DNA of 64,000 nucleotides from positions 310,001-374,000 of the forward strand of contig JAOSKM010000002.1 in NCBI GenBank assembly GCA_027493625.1. Direction: 5' to 3'. Both the position numbers and the translations under genes were made by a program. Of this stretch, positions 26,981 through 36,000 are shown in pieces. This stretch comes from Planctomycetota bacterium. Lineage in GTDB: Bacteria > Planctomycetota > UBA8742 > UBA2392. The stretch's first letter is position 1. The number at the start of each line of letters is the position of its first letter. The notes under the pieces were generated by a model. It had not been told where the DNA came from. It did no database searches and saw nothing but the letters and a program-made list of their open reading frames with translations.

Positions 26981-29731
26981 CTAGTCGCGGGTGATCGTGC
27001 CGTCGCTGCCGCCGGTTGCGCCGCCCAGCACCTCGTAGATCGCGCCCGGTTCTTCGCGCAGGTTGGTGTTGGTGGCGCCGCCCGTGCCTGCGGGGTTCAG
27101 GTTGATCGTCCCGCCGTTGCCGCCTGTGGCGCCGCTGCCGCCGTTGGCGCGGATCACGGCCGTGCGCTCGATGATTACTTCGCCGGTCGTGTCTTCGCCG
27201 ATGTTGACGGTGGCGCCTGCACCGCCGGTGGTTGCGCCGTTGCCGCCGTTGGCGGTCAGCACGCCGCGGAACACCAGGGGCCCGTCGCACTGGAACTGCG
27301 GCGTGTAGGTGCCGCCGCCAGCGCCGCCCACGGAGTTGCCGCCGCTGCAGTTGATGGTGGCCTCCACCAGGATCGCGCCGGCGTCGTTGACGTCGACCTC
27401 GCCGGCCTGGCCGCCTGCGCCGGTGCCGCGCGCGTCGCCGCCGCGGGTTTCCAGGATGCCGCGCAGTTCGAGGTAAGCGCCGTTTCCGCCGACCTGGTCC
27501 AGGTAGAAGCGGATGTCGTTGTCGCCGCCGCCGCCGTTGCCGGTGCCACCCGCTGAGCCGCCGTTGTTGTAGAGGTTCAGCGACAGGATCAGGGAGTAGC
27601 CGGTGCTCGCGAACTCCATGTTGTCCGCGCCGTCGCCGCCGTTGCCGTTGCCGCTGACGGTCGCGCCGTTGCCTCCGCCGGTGTTGATGTAGCCGCCGAC
27701 GAAGCTGGCCGGGCCGTCAAAGTTGGCGTACATGGAATTGGCATAGCCGCCGTCACCGGTCTGGCTGTCACCGCCCTGGGCGTCAATGGCGCTGTGTTCG
27801 GCCACGAAGCTTCCGCCGCCGGCGTTGGAGAACAGAATCTCGCCACCCGTGCCGCCGTTACCGTTGACAGCGTTGCCGCCGCGTATGTTTGCCTTCATGC
27901 GCAGGCGCGCCGAGCCATAGTTGCCGTTGATACTGGAGGCGTGTATCTCCAGCAATCCGCCGCTGCCGCCGTCGGCCGTGCCGGTGGCGTCGCCACCGCG
28001 GGCCTCGGCGTCGATCACTGCGTCGAAGTGGGCGTCGGCCTGGGCGATCATGCCGATCCTGCCGCCCTGGCCGGCACCACCGGTATTGCTGGTGCCGCCG
28101 TTAGCCGTGCCGCGCAGCAGGAAGCCGGCGATCGAAGACACTGCGCCGGTGCTGCCGATCCAGCCGCCCCGTCCCGCGTTGCCGTCGGGCGCGTCGCCGC
28201 CATCGGCGTTACCGTACAGCTCCACGGCCGTGGCATTCACCGGCGGGGCAGCGGACATGCCGGGCTCATAACCGAGCAGGATGTTGCCGCCGAAGCCCGC
28301 GTCGCCGCCGCTCGCGGTGGCGTTGCCGCCGCGGGCGCCGCCCTCGATGCGGGCGAGCTGCAGGTTGAGGTCGCTGCCGTCAAAGCCGGTGAGGGCGATG
28401 ACACCGGCGTCGCCGCCATTGGTTACGCCGTTGCCGCCATGCGCCGAGGCGGCCAGCAGGGCGCCGCGGGCGTTCGAGAAGTGGATGGCCATGAAGCCGC
28501 CATTGCCGCCGTCAGGGCCGGTGCCGCCGTTTACGCTGCCGCGCAGCTCGACGTCGCGGCCGTAATAGCCGCCGAAGAAAACTTCGCCGCCGCCCGAGGC
28601 GCCGCCGGTGATTACGCTGCCGGCGTTGGCCGTCCCATACACGATGCCGGTGGCGTCCGCCGCCACCACGTTGCAGAACCCGCCGCTGCCGGCGCTGGTG
28701 CCGCTGCCGTTGGTGTTGCCGCCGTTGCCGCTGAAGCGCACGGCCACGTTGGTGTGGCCGCCCATGCCGGACTCGAACTCGCCAGCGCTGCCGCCGTTGC
28801 CGGCGTTGCCGTTGCCGCCGTCAAGCAAGGCGCCCCACACGTTGACCTGGGTCAGCGAGTGGCTGGCGGACAGGTTGAAATCACCGCCCCCGCCTGCATT
28901 GCCCTCGGCGTGGCCGCCGGTCGCGCTGACCGAGCCGTACGGGATCAGCAGGTCCTGGCCCGCGGAGAACTCAATGTCGCCGCCCGAGCCGGCATCCAGC
29001 GCCGCCGTGGCCGCGCCGCCGCTCACGTTCACGGTGCCGAAGGCGATCAGCGTGCCGTAACTCGCGTACAGGTAGAAGTTGCCGCCGCTGAAGCCCGCGT
29101 CGCCGACGCCGTTCAGGCTGCCCTCCACGACGATGCTGGGCCCGCCGATCTGCGTGCTGGTGAAACCCAGGCTCACGGAAGCGGCGCCGCTGCGCGTGGT
29201 CAGCATCGGGCCGCTGATCCGCACGATGTCGTCGGTCACGATCATCACCGAGTCGACCACGCCGGCTGTCGCGTCGGACAGGTTCAGCGTGGCGCCCGCC
29301 GGCAGGTTGAAGCCGGTGCCGGCCGGCAGGTTGAACGTGGCGACGGTTCCGACGATGACCGGCGCCTGCAGGCCGGTCAGCTCGGTGTAGGTCACCAGGT
29401 TGTCGCCCAGTTCCGCGGGGGTCAGGAAGTTGGTGGCCGGTGTGGGGCGCGGACGCCCGTCATCGGGGCCGACTCCGCCGTCCGCGGAGAAATCAACGTC
29501 GCCGCCGTTACCGCCGTTGCGGCCGGTCTGGCCCACGGCGCTGCCGCCGTCGGTGCGCCAGTAGAAGGCGCCGAAGCCCGGGATGGCGTGTACCACGATG
29601 CCGGAGCCGCCTCCGCCGCCGCCATCGTCGTCGTCATCGCTGCAGCCGCCCAGCAGCAGGGCGCCCAGCAGCAGGGCGGGCAAAGCCAGCCGTGAGACGG
29701 TACCCCATTGGAAAACGTCATCTCGGTGCAT
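26981..29731 (-). CDS. Gly/Asn-rich repetitive surface lipoprotein, probable beta-helix
   Basis: A ~916-residue protein. The N-terminus has a signal ending in lipobox LLLGGC, followed by an Asp run (SDDDDDGGGG). The body (residues ~60-910) is almost free of Cys and Lys, and dominated by repeated Gly/Asn-rich turns such as GGNGG, GGDA, GAGGG and short beta strands. This pattern (e.g. GSVNGGTGPDGGNGGFM, GGNAVNGNGGTGGEILF) fits a right-handed beta-helix or similar solenoid. The repeating units average ~35-45 residues. Start is the ATG at 29,731 with GGAG 6 bases upstream. It is probably an adhesin or surface-layer component; no enzymatic motif is seen. Confidence 0.75.
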   Translation of the reverse strand: MHRDDVFQWGTVSRLALPALLLGALLLGGCSDDDDDGGGGGGSGIVVHAIPGFGAFYWRTDGGSAVGQTGRNGGNGGDVDFSADGGVGPDDGRPRPTPATNFLTPAELGDNLVTYTELTGLQAPVIVGTVATFNLPAGTGFNLPAGATLNLSDATAGVVDSVMIVTDDIVRISGPMLTTRSGAASVSLGFTSTQIGGPSIVVEGSLNGVGDAGFSGGNFYLYASYGTLIAFGTVNVSGGAATAALDAGSGGDIEFSAGQDLLIPYGSVSATGGHAEGNAGGGGDFNLSASHSLTQVNVWGALLDGGNGNAGNGGSAGEFESGMGGHTNVAVRFSGNGGNTNGSGTSAGSGGFCNVVAADATGIVYGTANAGSVITGGASGGGEVFFGGYYGRDVELRGSVNGGTGPDGGNGGFMAIHFSNARGALLAASAHGGNGVTNGGDAGVIALTGFDGSDLNLQLARIEGGARGGNATASGGDAGFGGNILLGYEPGMSAAPPVNATAVELYGNADGGDAPDGNAGRGGWIGSTGAVSSIAGFLLRGTANGGTSNTGGAGQGGRIGMIAQADAHFDAVIDAEARGGDATGTADGGSGGLLEIHASSINGNYGSARLRMKANIRGGNAVNGNGGTGGEILFSNAGGGSFVAEHSAIDAQGGDSQTGDGGYANSMYANFDGPASFVGGYINTGGGNGATVSGNGNGGDGADNMEFASTGYSLILSLNLYNNGGSAGGTGNGGGGDNDIRFYLDQVGGNGAYLELRGILETRGGDARGTGAGGQAGEVDVNDAGAILVEATINCSGGNSVGGAGGGTYTPQFQCDGPLVFRGVLTANGGNGATTGGAGATVNIGEDTTGEVIIERTAVIRANGGSGATGGNGGTINLNPAGTGGATNTNLREEPGAIYEVLGGATGGSDGTITRD

Positions 29732-29954
29732 CACAGTCTCCTTGTCCGTAGGTCGGTTAGTCAGTCAACAACGGCAAGCACTGTAGATTGCGTCCATCAT
29801 GGCCAGAAGTTCACACTTCAACTATTCCGCCTTTCCCTCGAGATAACGGGGGTTGAAGGCTATCGACGGCCACGCACAAATTGCTTCAAGTGCGGCCCGG
29901 GGAAAAAGTCGGTTTTACGCGTGAAAGTTTGCACCCCCCGCGCGTGAGTCTGTT

Positions 29955-30482
29955 GTGAGCGGCGCCTGGATGACTGCTGAGCATCGCGACTGGGATTTCA
30001 GTCGGCTCGTCGAGGAGCACTTCTCACGGGCGGTGCGTTTCTGCGCCCGCATGCTTGGCAACGTGACCGACGGCGAGGAAGTGGCCCAGCAGGCGTTCGT
30101 CAGCCTGTATGAAAAGGGCCACAAGCCCTGGGAAAAGGGCGACCCGCTGCCCTTCCTGTTCCGGGTGCTGCGCAACGCCTGTGTTGACCACGTGCGCCGA
30201 GGCAAGGTGCGCAAGGCGGAAGGCTCGCTGGAACAGGCCCACACACGGGCCGACCTCAGCCGGGCGGAAGAAAACGAAGTACGGGAAGCGCTGTTGGGAG
30301 CGCTGGCCGCACTGGAAGAGGGACAACGCGAGGTGGTGTTGCTGCGCTACTTCGAGGAACTGTCCCTGAAGGAAACAGCGGAAGCAGTGGGAAAGACAGT
30401 CGGCGCGACGGCCATGCTGCTCAGCCGCGCCAAGCAGAACCTGAAAGAAACCCTGGGAAAGCTGCCGGAATTCGGCGAATGA
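29955..30482 (+). CDS. ECF-family RNA polymerase sigma factor
   Basis: A 175-residue sigma-70 family protein. Region 2 lies at residues ~15-95: FSRLVEEHFSRAVRFCARML, DGEEVAQQAFVSLYEK, then PLPFLFRVLRNACVDHVRRG. Region 4 lies at ~110-170: ALAALEEGQREVVLLRYFEE followed by LSLKETAEAVGKTVGATAML, the HTH. Start is GTG at 29,955 or ATG at 29,970; neither has a strong ribosome site. It is followed by an anti-sigma-like gene at 30,761, but 278 bases of repeat sequence intervene. It is likely to control genes for surface proteins in this region, by analogy with sigma/anti-sigma neighbours. Confidence 0.93.
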   Translation: MSGAWMTAEHRDWDFSRLVEEHFSRAVRFCARMLGNVTDGEEVAQQAFVSLYEKGHKPWEKGDPLPFLFRVLRNACVDHVRRGKVRKAEGSLEQAHTRADLSRAEENEVREALLGALAALEEGQREVVLLRYFEELSLKETAEAVGKTVGATAMLLSRAKQNLKETLGKLPEFGE

Positions 30483-30540
30483 CGATCATGTTGAACACAC
30501 TCGATTCCAATGCGGTAGCCTGCGGAGCAGGCAAACAACC

Positions 30541-30720
30541 GTTAGCCCCCACCGTGAGGTGGGGGTCAGCAGGCCTGGTGTGGTCGAGGCGCGGAGCGCC
30601 GGCACAAGCCATTGCGGCAGAGATTGTGTCGGCGCTCCGCGCCTCGCCTGCTCGGTTGTCCGATTACCCCCGGCTTACGCCGGGGGCTAACAGTTGTGTC
30701 GGCGCTTCGCGCCTTGTTTC
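30541..30720. repeat. Composite repeat with palindromic modules between sigma and anti-sigma genes
   Basis: Three stem-forming modules in a row: a CCCCACC/GGTGGGG hairpin (30,548-30,566), a pair of inverted ~22-base arms built on GGCGCGGAGCGCCGGCACAA (30,588-30,607 with its complement around 30,625-30,645), and a CCCCCGG/CCGGGGG hairpin followed by CTAACAGTTGTGTCGGCGC. The last module reappears in reverse orientation at 51,481-51,520. This is a non-coding interspersed element, not a gene. Confidence 0.75.
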
Positions 30721-30760
30721 TGGCCGCAGAGCGAACTTGATACGCACGAGTTAGACGACC

Positions 30761-31398
30761 ATGGACCGAACGACGGCACAACAGCTGTTCTCTCGCGCGC
30801 TCGCGGACCAACTCGCGCCCGATGAGCTCGCGGCCTTCGAGGCGGCCATCGCGGCCGACCCGGAGCTGGCCGGCGAGTTCGAGGCCTACGCCGACGCCCA
30901 GGCCGGCGGCGGGCTCGAGAACATCAGCGCATGGCTGAAGCACGCGGGCGAACACGCCCCCGAGCTGCCGGACGTCTACCGCGCCCAGGCGCTGGCGCTC
31001 GTGCAGGGCGCCAAACGCAAACAGCGCGGCCGGCTGATCCGGCTGGTGGCGGCGGCGAGTGCGGTCGCCGCCGCGGCCACCATCGTGGCGGTGCTGATCC
31101 TGCCCAGTCGCGCGCCGGAGCCGCAGCCCTGGCCGGAAAACGTGCCGGGCCAGGTGGCCGTGATGTACGACGAATACCGGCTGTTCGAGGCCGAGTACGC
31201 GCAGCACCGCCCGGCCAGCGGCGTCACACTGAGCCTGCAGGCGAATACGCTGATCAAGCCGCACGAGCACGGCGCGCGCCTGGCGCTGGGTACGGTGCGC
31301 GTGAAGCTTGAGGAAGGCGCCGGCTACGAGATTCTTGTGGGCGACCGTCGTGTCTCGGCACAGGGCCCCGCCGAGTTCGAGGTCACCGCTACCCCTAA
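30761..31398 (+). CDS. Anti-sigma-like/FecR-like membrane protein (probable lost stop through a one-base deletion)
   Basis: About 212 residues if one C is restored in the run at 31,392-31,395, which brings a TAA at 31,396 into frame. As given, the frame reads on to 31,678, overlapping the next gene by 236 bases with Arg/Gly/Pro-rich residues that look out of frame. Residues 1-90 form a helical anti-sigma-type region (RALADQLAPDELAAFEAAIA); residues ~95-115 are one membrane helix (LVAAASAVAAAATIVAVLIL). Residues ~130-212 are beta-rich and FecR-like (TLSLQANTLIKP, GTVRVKLEEGAGYEILVG, RVSAQGPAEFEVTA). It lies after the ECF sigma gene and is probably its inhibitor, with the second domain outside the membrane. 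Confidence 0.7.
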
Positions 31399-31442
31399 CC
31401 GTTTCCCCGATTTTTTCACCCATTCCACTGGAGAACGACCCG

Positions 31443-32780
31443 ATGTTGGATTCCCGATTGCTCGCGCGCTTCGGCGCCAAGGGCTTTGCCCTGGGCCTCA
31501 GCGTGATCGCGGGCGCCGCCACACTGCACGGCGCGCAGGCGCCGCAGGTGTTCACGGCCCCCGCGCAACAGACCGTGCAGGCCGGCCCCGGCCAGCCGCA
31601 GCCGCCCGCGCCGCCGACCGCGCAGGACGTGTTCGACCACCTGGACGGCAACAGCGATTCTGTGCTCGATTCAAATGAAGTGCCGGCGCAGATGATGACC
31701 GATTTCGACGACGACAAGAACGGCGAGATCGACTTCACCGAGTTCCAGGCGCACTGGAAGCCGCCCCTGCCGCACGACCCGGACGACGCCTTCAAGGTGC
31801 TGGACAAGAACAACGACGGCAAGCTCGATAACACCGAGGTCGACGCCAAGATGCTGGCCGACTTCGACGACGACAGCAGCGGCGACATCGACCTCACGGA
31901 GTTCAAGGCCCACTACAAGCCGGGCCCCAGCCCCGACGGCGAGTTCCAGCGCCTGGACAAAAACGGCGACGGCGTGCTGGACAACAAGGAAGTCCCGCCG
32001 CAGATGATCAAGGACTTCGACGACGACAAGAGCCACGACATCGACCTCGCCGAGTTCAAGGCTCACTGGCAGCCGCCTAAGGGCCCCGGCCCCGGCCCGC
32101 AGCCCAAACCCGAGGACGTGTTCCGGCACCTCGACCTCAATGCTGACGGCGTGCTGGACAGCACCGAAGTGCCGCAGCAGATGGTCACCGACATGGACGA
32201 CAACAAGGACGGCGAGATCGACTTGGCCGAGTTCAAGGCCCACCCGCCCAAGCCGGCCAAGCCTGATGACGTGTTCAACAACCTGGACAAGAACAGCGAC
32301 GGCGTGCTGGACAACACGGAAGTTGACCAGCGCATGATCAAGGACTTCGACGACGACAAGAGCGGCGACATCGATCTCGCAGAGTTCAAGGCGCACTGGA
32401 AGCCGATGCCGCCCAAGCCCGAGGATGCGTTCAGGCACCTCGACAAGAACAACGACGGTAAGTTGGACAACACCGAAATCCCGCAGGCCAACGTCAACGA
32501 CTGGGACGACAACAAGGACGGCAGCGTGGACCTGGCCGAGTTCAAGGCCCACCATCAGCCGCCCCAGGGCCCATGCCCCGGCGGACCGGGCGGCGGGCCC
32601 GGTGGCCCGGGCGGACCGGGTGGCGGTCCCGGTGGCCCGGGTGGCGGTCCTGGTGGTCCGGGCGGCGGTCCCGGTGGCCCGGGTGGCGGTCCCGGTGGTC
32701 CGGGCGGTCCCGGTGGTCCGGGCGGTCCCGGCCCCAAGCCCCCGAAGCCTCCCAAGCCTCCCAAGAAGAAGGGCCCGTAG
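31443..32780 (+). CDS. Secreted EF-hand repeat protein with Gly-Pro tail
   Basis: A 445-residue protein. It begins MLDSRLLARFGAKGFALGLS, a signal-like hydrophobic N-terminus ending near GAQA. Residues ~60-375 hold twelve EF-hand loops arranged as six pairs, e.g. DGNSDSVLDSNE, DKNNDGKLDNTE, DDDSSGDIDLTE, DKNGDGVLDNKE, DLNADGVLDSTE, DDNKDGEIDLAE. Acidic residues occupy positions 1, 3, 5 and Glu position 12, so calcium binding is expected. The last ~70 residues are GGPGG repeats ending in KPPKPPKPPKKKGP. ATG at 31,443 follows GGAGAACGACCC. A strong terminator follows, so it probably ends the sigma operon. Role unknown: calcium storage, matrix or signalling. Confidence 0.88.
   Translation: MLDSRLLARFGAKGFALGLSVIAGAATLHGAQAPQVFTAPAQQTVQAGPGQPQPPAPPTAQDVFDHLDGNSDSVLDSNEVPAQMMTDFDDDKNGEIDFTEFQAHWKPPLPHDPDDAFKVLDKNNDGKLDNTEVDAKMLADFDDDSSGDIDLTEFKAHYKPGPSPDGEFQRLDKNGDGVLDNKEVPPQMIKDFDDDKSHDIDLAEFKAHWQPPKGPGPGPQPKPEDVFRHLDLNADGVLDSTEVPQQMVTDMDDNKDGEIDLAEFKAHPPKPAKPDDVFNNLDKNSDGVLDNTEVDQRMIKDFDDDKSGDIDLAEFKAHWKPMPPKPEDAFRHLDKNNDGKLDNTEIPQANVNDWDDNKDGSVDLAEFKAHHQPPQGPCPGGPGGGPGGPGGPGGGPGGPGGGPGGPGGGPGGPGGGPGGPGGPGGPGGPGPKPPKPPKPPKKKGP
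32571..32745 (+). repeat. Tandem 9- to 12-base GGP repeat inside the EF-hand gene
   Basis: The segment is made of GGTGGCCCGGGCGGTCCCGG-type units translating to Gly-Gly-Pro repeats. Such tracts are prone to length change by slippage. Confidence 0.8.
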
Positions 32781-32796
32781 TTCGGGACAATAGTGC

Positions 32797-32837
32797 AAGC
32801 GGGTCCATCGACGTCACGATGGACCCGCTTTGTTTCA
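32797..32837 (+). terminator. Intrinsic terminator after the EF-hand gene
   Basis: A perfect 14-base stem (AAGCGGGTCCATCG and its complement), 6-base loop, then TGTTTC. It lies 17 bases after the TAG stop at 32,780. Confidence 0.85.
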
Positions 32838-32963
32838 GGTCTTGAAGGTCTACGCCGCTTGTGTCACAACATGGTTCAGCACTGAAGAGGGCACAATCCC
32901 AGCCTGTGATTGTACATTCTGTGAGAAACAGCCAAAACTCTGGCTATATGTAAGATTGTTTCG

Positions 32964-32992
32964 TTGGCGATTGCCCCTTTGACCGCTATCAT
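32964..32992 (+). promoter_or_regulatory. Candidate sigma-70 promoter of the Ig/kelch lipoprotein gene
   Basis: TTGGCG (32,964-32,969), 17-base spacer, TATCAT (32,987-32,992), 42 bases upstream of the ATG. It is the only good pair in the 180-base gap. No experimental support. Confidence 0.45.
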
Positions 32993-33034
32993 AAGCCCCG
33001 TTGTTTCGCAAAATCACGTGTCATGGAGGAAGCA

Positions 33035-36000
33035 ATGCGGCGCGTTCTGTTGCTGGTGACAAGCCTGTGCCTCTTGGGCTGCGCGTTCCTTACTTCCGGC
33101 TGCGGCCCCGGTCTCGTTGCGGCGGGCGGCGGCTCGTTAGGCGCCATCCTCGGCCTGTCCGGCGGTGATGACGACGACAAGTCAGACCCACCTCCGCCTT
33201 CCACAAACGTTCTGCCGGCGGTGGTGGTTACAAGCCTGACGCGCGAGGAGTCTCCGGCCGCGATCAACTACACGATCCTGGACGCCAACAACGACCTGTG
33301 CAGCGTGGAGATTCAGTATTCGGTGGCGGGCGGCGCGTTCCAGCCCTGCTTTGCGGGCACGGGCGGCGACGGCGTGAGCGGGCTTTCCAGCAGCGCGGGC
33401 GGCATGAACCACACGTTCGAGTGGGACTTCGCCACCGACCTCGGCCCGCAGGTAACCGGCGACATCACGCTGCGCATCCGCGCCAGCGACCCGACCGGCC
33501 CCGGCAGCTGGGCGACGCTGGGCAACCAGACGATCGGCAACGAGGCGCCGCAGATTTCCAACATCCAGGCCACGGGCCAGGACGTCGTGCTGCTGACCTT
33601 TGAACTGGCCGACCAGAACAGCGACCTGGGCACCCTGGACGTCTGGTACTCGATCGACCAGGGCCAGAACTTTATCCCGGTAGACACCGATCCCATGTCG
33701 CCCAGCTATGAACTGATCGGCAACCCGCCAACCGGGCTGCTTACCAGCCAGGGCGGCTCGGCCGGCCAGTTCATCTGGGCAGCTCCCACTTCACTCTATG
33801 ACTTCGTGGGTGACGTGCTGATCAAGCTGCAGCCGCAGGACCAGCCGTCGGGCTACGGTGCGCCGACCCTGGGTTCGCCGATCGTGGCGGGGCCGTACTC
33901 CATTGACACTTCAGTAAACGGGGCGCCGACCATCCAGCTGCTGTCGAACCTCGACGGCCTCAGCTTTACGGGCAAGGTGCCGCTGGACATCACCCTGCAC
34001 GATGAGGAAAGCAACGCCGCCGTGGTGGTCGTGCAGTACACCTTCAACGGCACCAACTGGTTCCCGGCCACGCTGGTGAGCCAGTTCTCGTCCGGTATCG
34101 CCGGGCCGTTCCCCACCACCCCCAGCCCCACCGGCTATAACATCGTGTGGGACGCGCTGGCGGACATCGGGCAGATCACACCCTGGTCGAACAGCTACCC
34201 GAACGTGGCACTGCTGCTCACGCCGGCCGATGCCAATGCGGGCACGCCGGTGGTGTCGGATGTGTTCTCGCTGGTGGGCAACGAGGTCCCTTCGGTGCTG
34301 GATGTTCAGGCGTTGCAGGATTCGGGCAACATCCCGGTCGTGATTACCGTGCAGGACGCGCAGTCCGACCCGGTCAGCATCGACATTGAGTACTCGACCG
34401 ACGGCGTGAACTACGTGGCGCTTACGGCGTCCGACTTCGTGTTCGGTAATCCTTCTACGCTGGCGTCGGCGCCGGTCGGCGAGCAGAACGTGCTGATCTG
34501 GGACACCAACATCGCGTTCGCGGGTGCGAACGCGGCATCCGTAACCTTGCGCGTGACGCCGACGGACCACCCGCCCAGCGCGACCCCGACTGCGGACCTG
34601 ACCGGGCCGGTGTTCGTCAGTTCGTCGTTTCCGATCATCAACAACCCGGCCGGGGCGGCGCCGATCAGCATCGACGTGTTCACCACGGATGTCGGCGGTA
34701 CGCCCAACGCCGTTGACGACGTGACGGTCGTGGGCTCCGGCCAGGTCTACCTGGATCGCACCGTCAACCCGTCTTCGGCCACGGTGACGGACACCTTGTG
34801 GCGCATCCAGCAGACCGGCGCCGACTACGGCACGTTGCTGACGGTGGGCGGCGGTTCGCTGCAGTACTCGCAGGGATCGGTCACGGTCAGCGCCTCGGTG
34901 AACGACGGCTCAACCTTCAGCATCGACGACGGCTTCAATGGCAGCCATGTCTACGAGTTTGACAACAACGGACTTTCCGGCGTGGGCAACCTGCTGATCA
35001 GCATCGCCGGTATGACCACCCAGGATGAGTTCGGCCAGGCTCTGACCGACGCCATCAACGCCAATCCCAACGTGCGCATCGATGCCGTCTATGCCGGCAG
35101 CGGGGTAATCCAGCTCAAGCACCAGATCGCGTGCAACATCGGCGAGGCCGCCAGCCTGCTCGGCGGCGGCAACGCGGCCGACATGGCCTTCACCGGCGGC
35201 GCGGGCGTGGTGGGCACGCAGATGACCGGTGGCAACGGCACGCAACGCGTGCTGTACCAGGCGCCGGCCACGCCGCCCCCCGGCAGCGACTACGTCACGC
35301 TGTGGTGCGAGATTGACGACCCAACGTTCTTCACCACCGTGCGCAAGTCGTACAAGCTGTGGTGGGGCACCAAGCCCACAGGCGTGACGGTGCTGCCCGC
35401 CTCCCATTCGATGCTGGTAAGCTCCTCCCAGCAGTTCAGCGCGGAGGTGGCGAACGCGGCCAGCGCGCCGCAATTCGTGACCTGGGAGGTTGTGGGCGGC
35501 AACGCCAACGGCACCATCAGTACGTCCGGACTCTACACCGCGCCCGCCAGCGTGCCGGCGTCCAATCCCGTCACCATCCGCGCCTGGTGCGTGGATCCTT
35601 CCGTGGCGCCCGGCACAGCCAGTGTCACCGTACAGCCTGAACCGACGACCGTGCAGGTCACAGCGCCGGCCGACAATCCGCCCGACTGGGTGAACTCGAA
35701 CCTGCGCCTGGGGGCGTCCATCGCGTTCGCAGCGTTGGTGCTGCCGGCGGCCGCCCCGCAGGATGTCAACTGGCGGGTGAGGTGGGACAATCAGGACTGG
35801 GGATCGGGCAACAGCACGGTGGGCACGGTGGACAGCTCCGGCGTCTATACCGCGCCTCAGGCCCTGCCCAGCCCGACAAACGTGCGCATCGAAGCAGTAA
35901 GCCAGGCCAAGCCCAGCGTGTTCGGCTTCTTTGAATTCATCCTGGTGGCGCCGCCGCCCACCAGCTTCGCGGTGTCTCCCGGTACAGCCTCGGTATTCGC

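Noticed and set aside
27794-29695. 633-residue Ala/Val-rich open frame opposite the Gly/Asn-rich lipoprotein
   Set aside because: Composition mirrors the repeat DNA; no signal, no domain. The minus-strand lipoprotein has a signal, lipobox and ribosome site.
30479-30754. 91-residue open frame after the ECF sigma gene
   Set aside because: Lies over the composite repeat and translates stem sequences (e.g. ASPARLSDYPRLTPGANS); not a gene.
32542-32817. Minus-strand Pro/Gly-rich frames opposite the GGP repeat
   Set aside because: Symmetric low-complexity DNA gives open frames on both strands; the plus-strand EF-hand protein is well supported.
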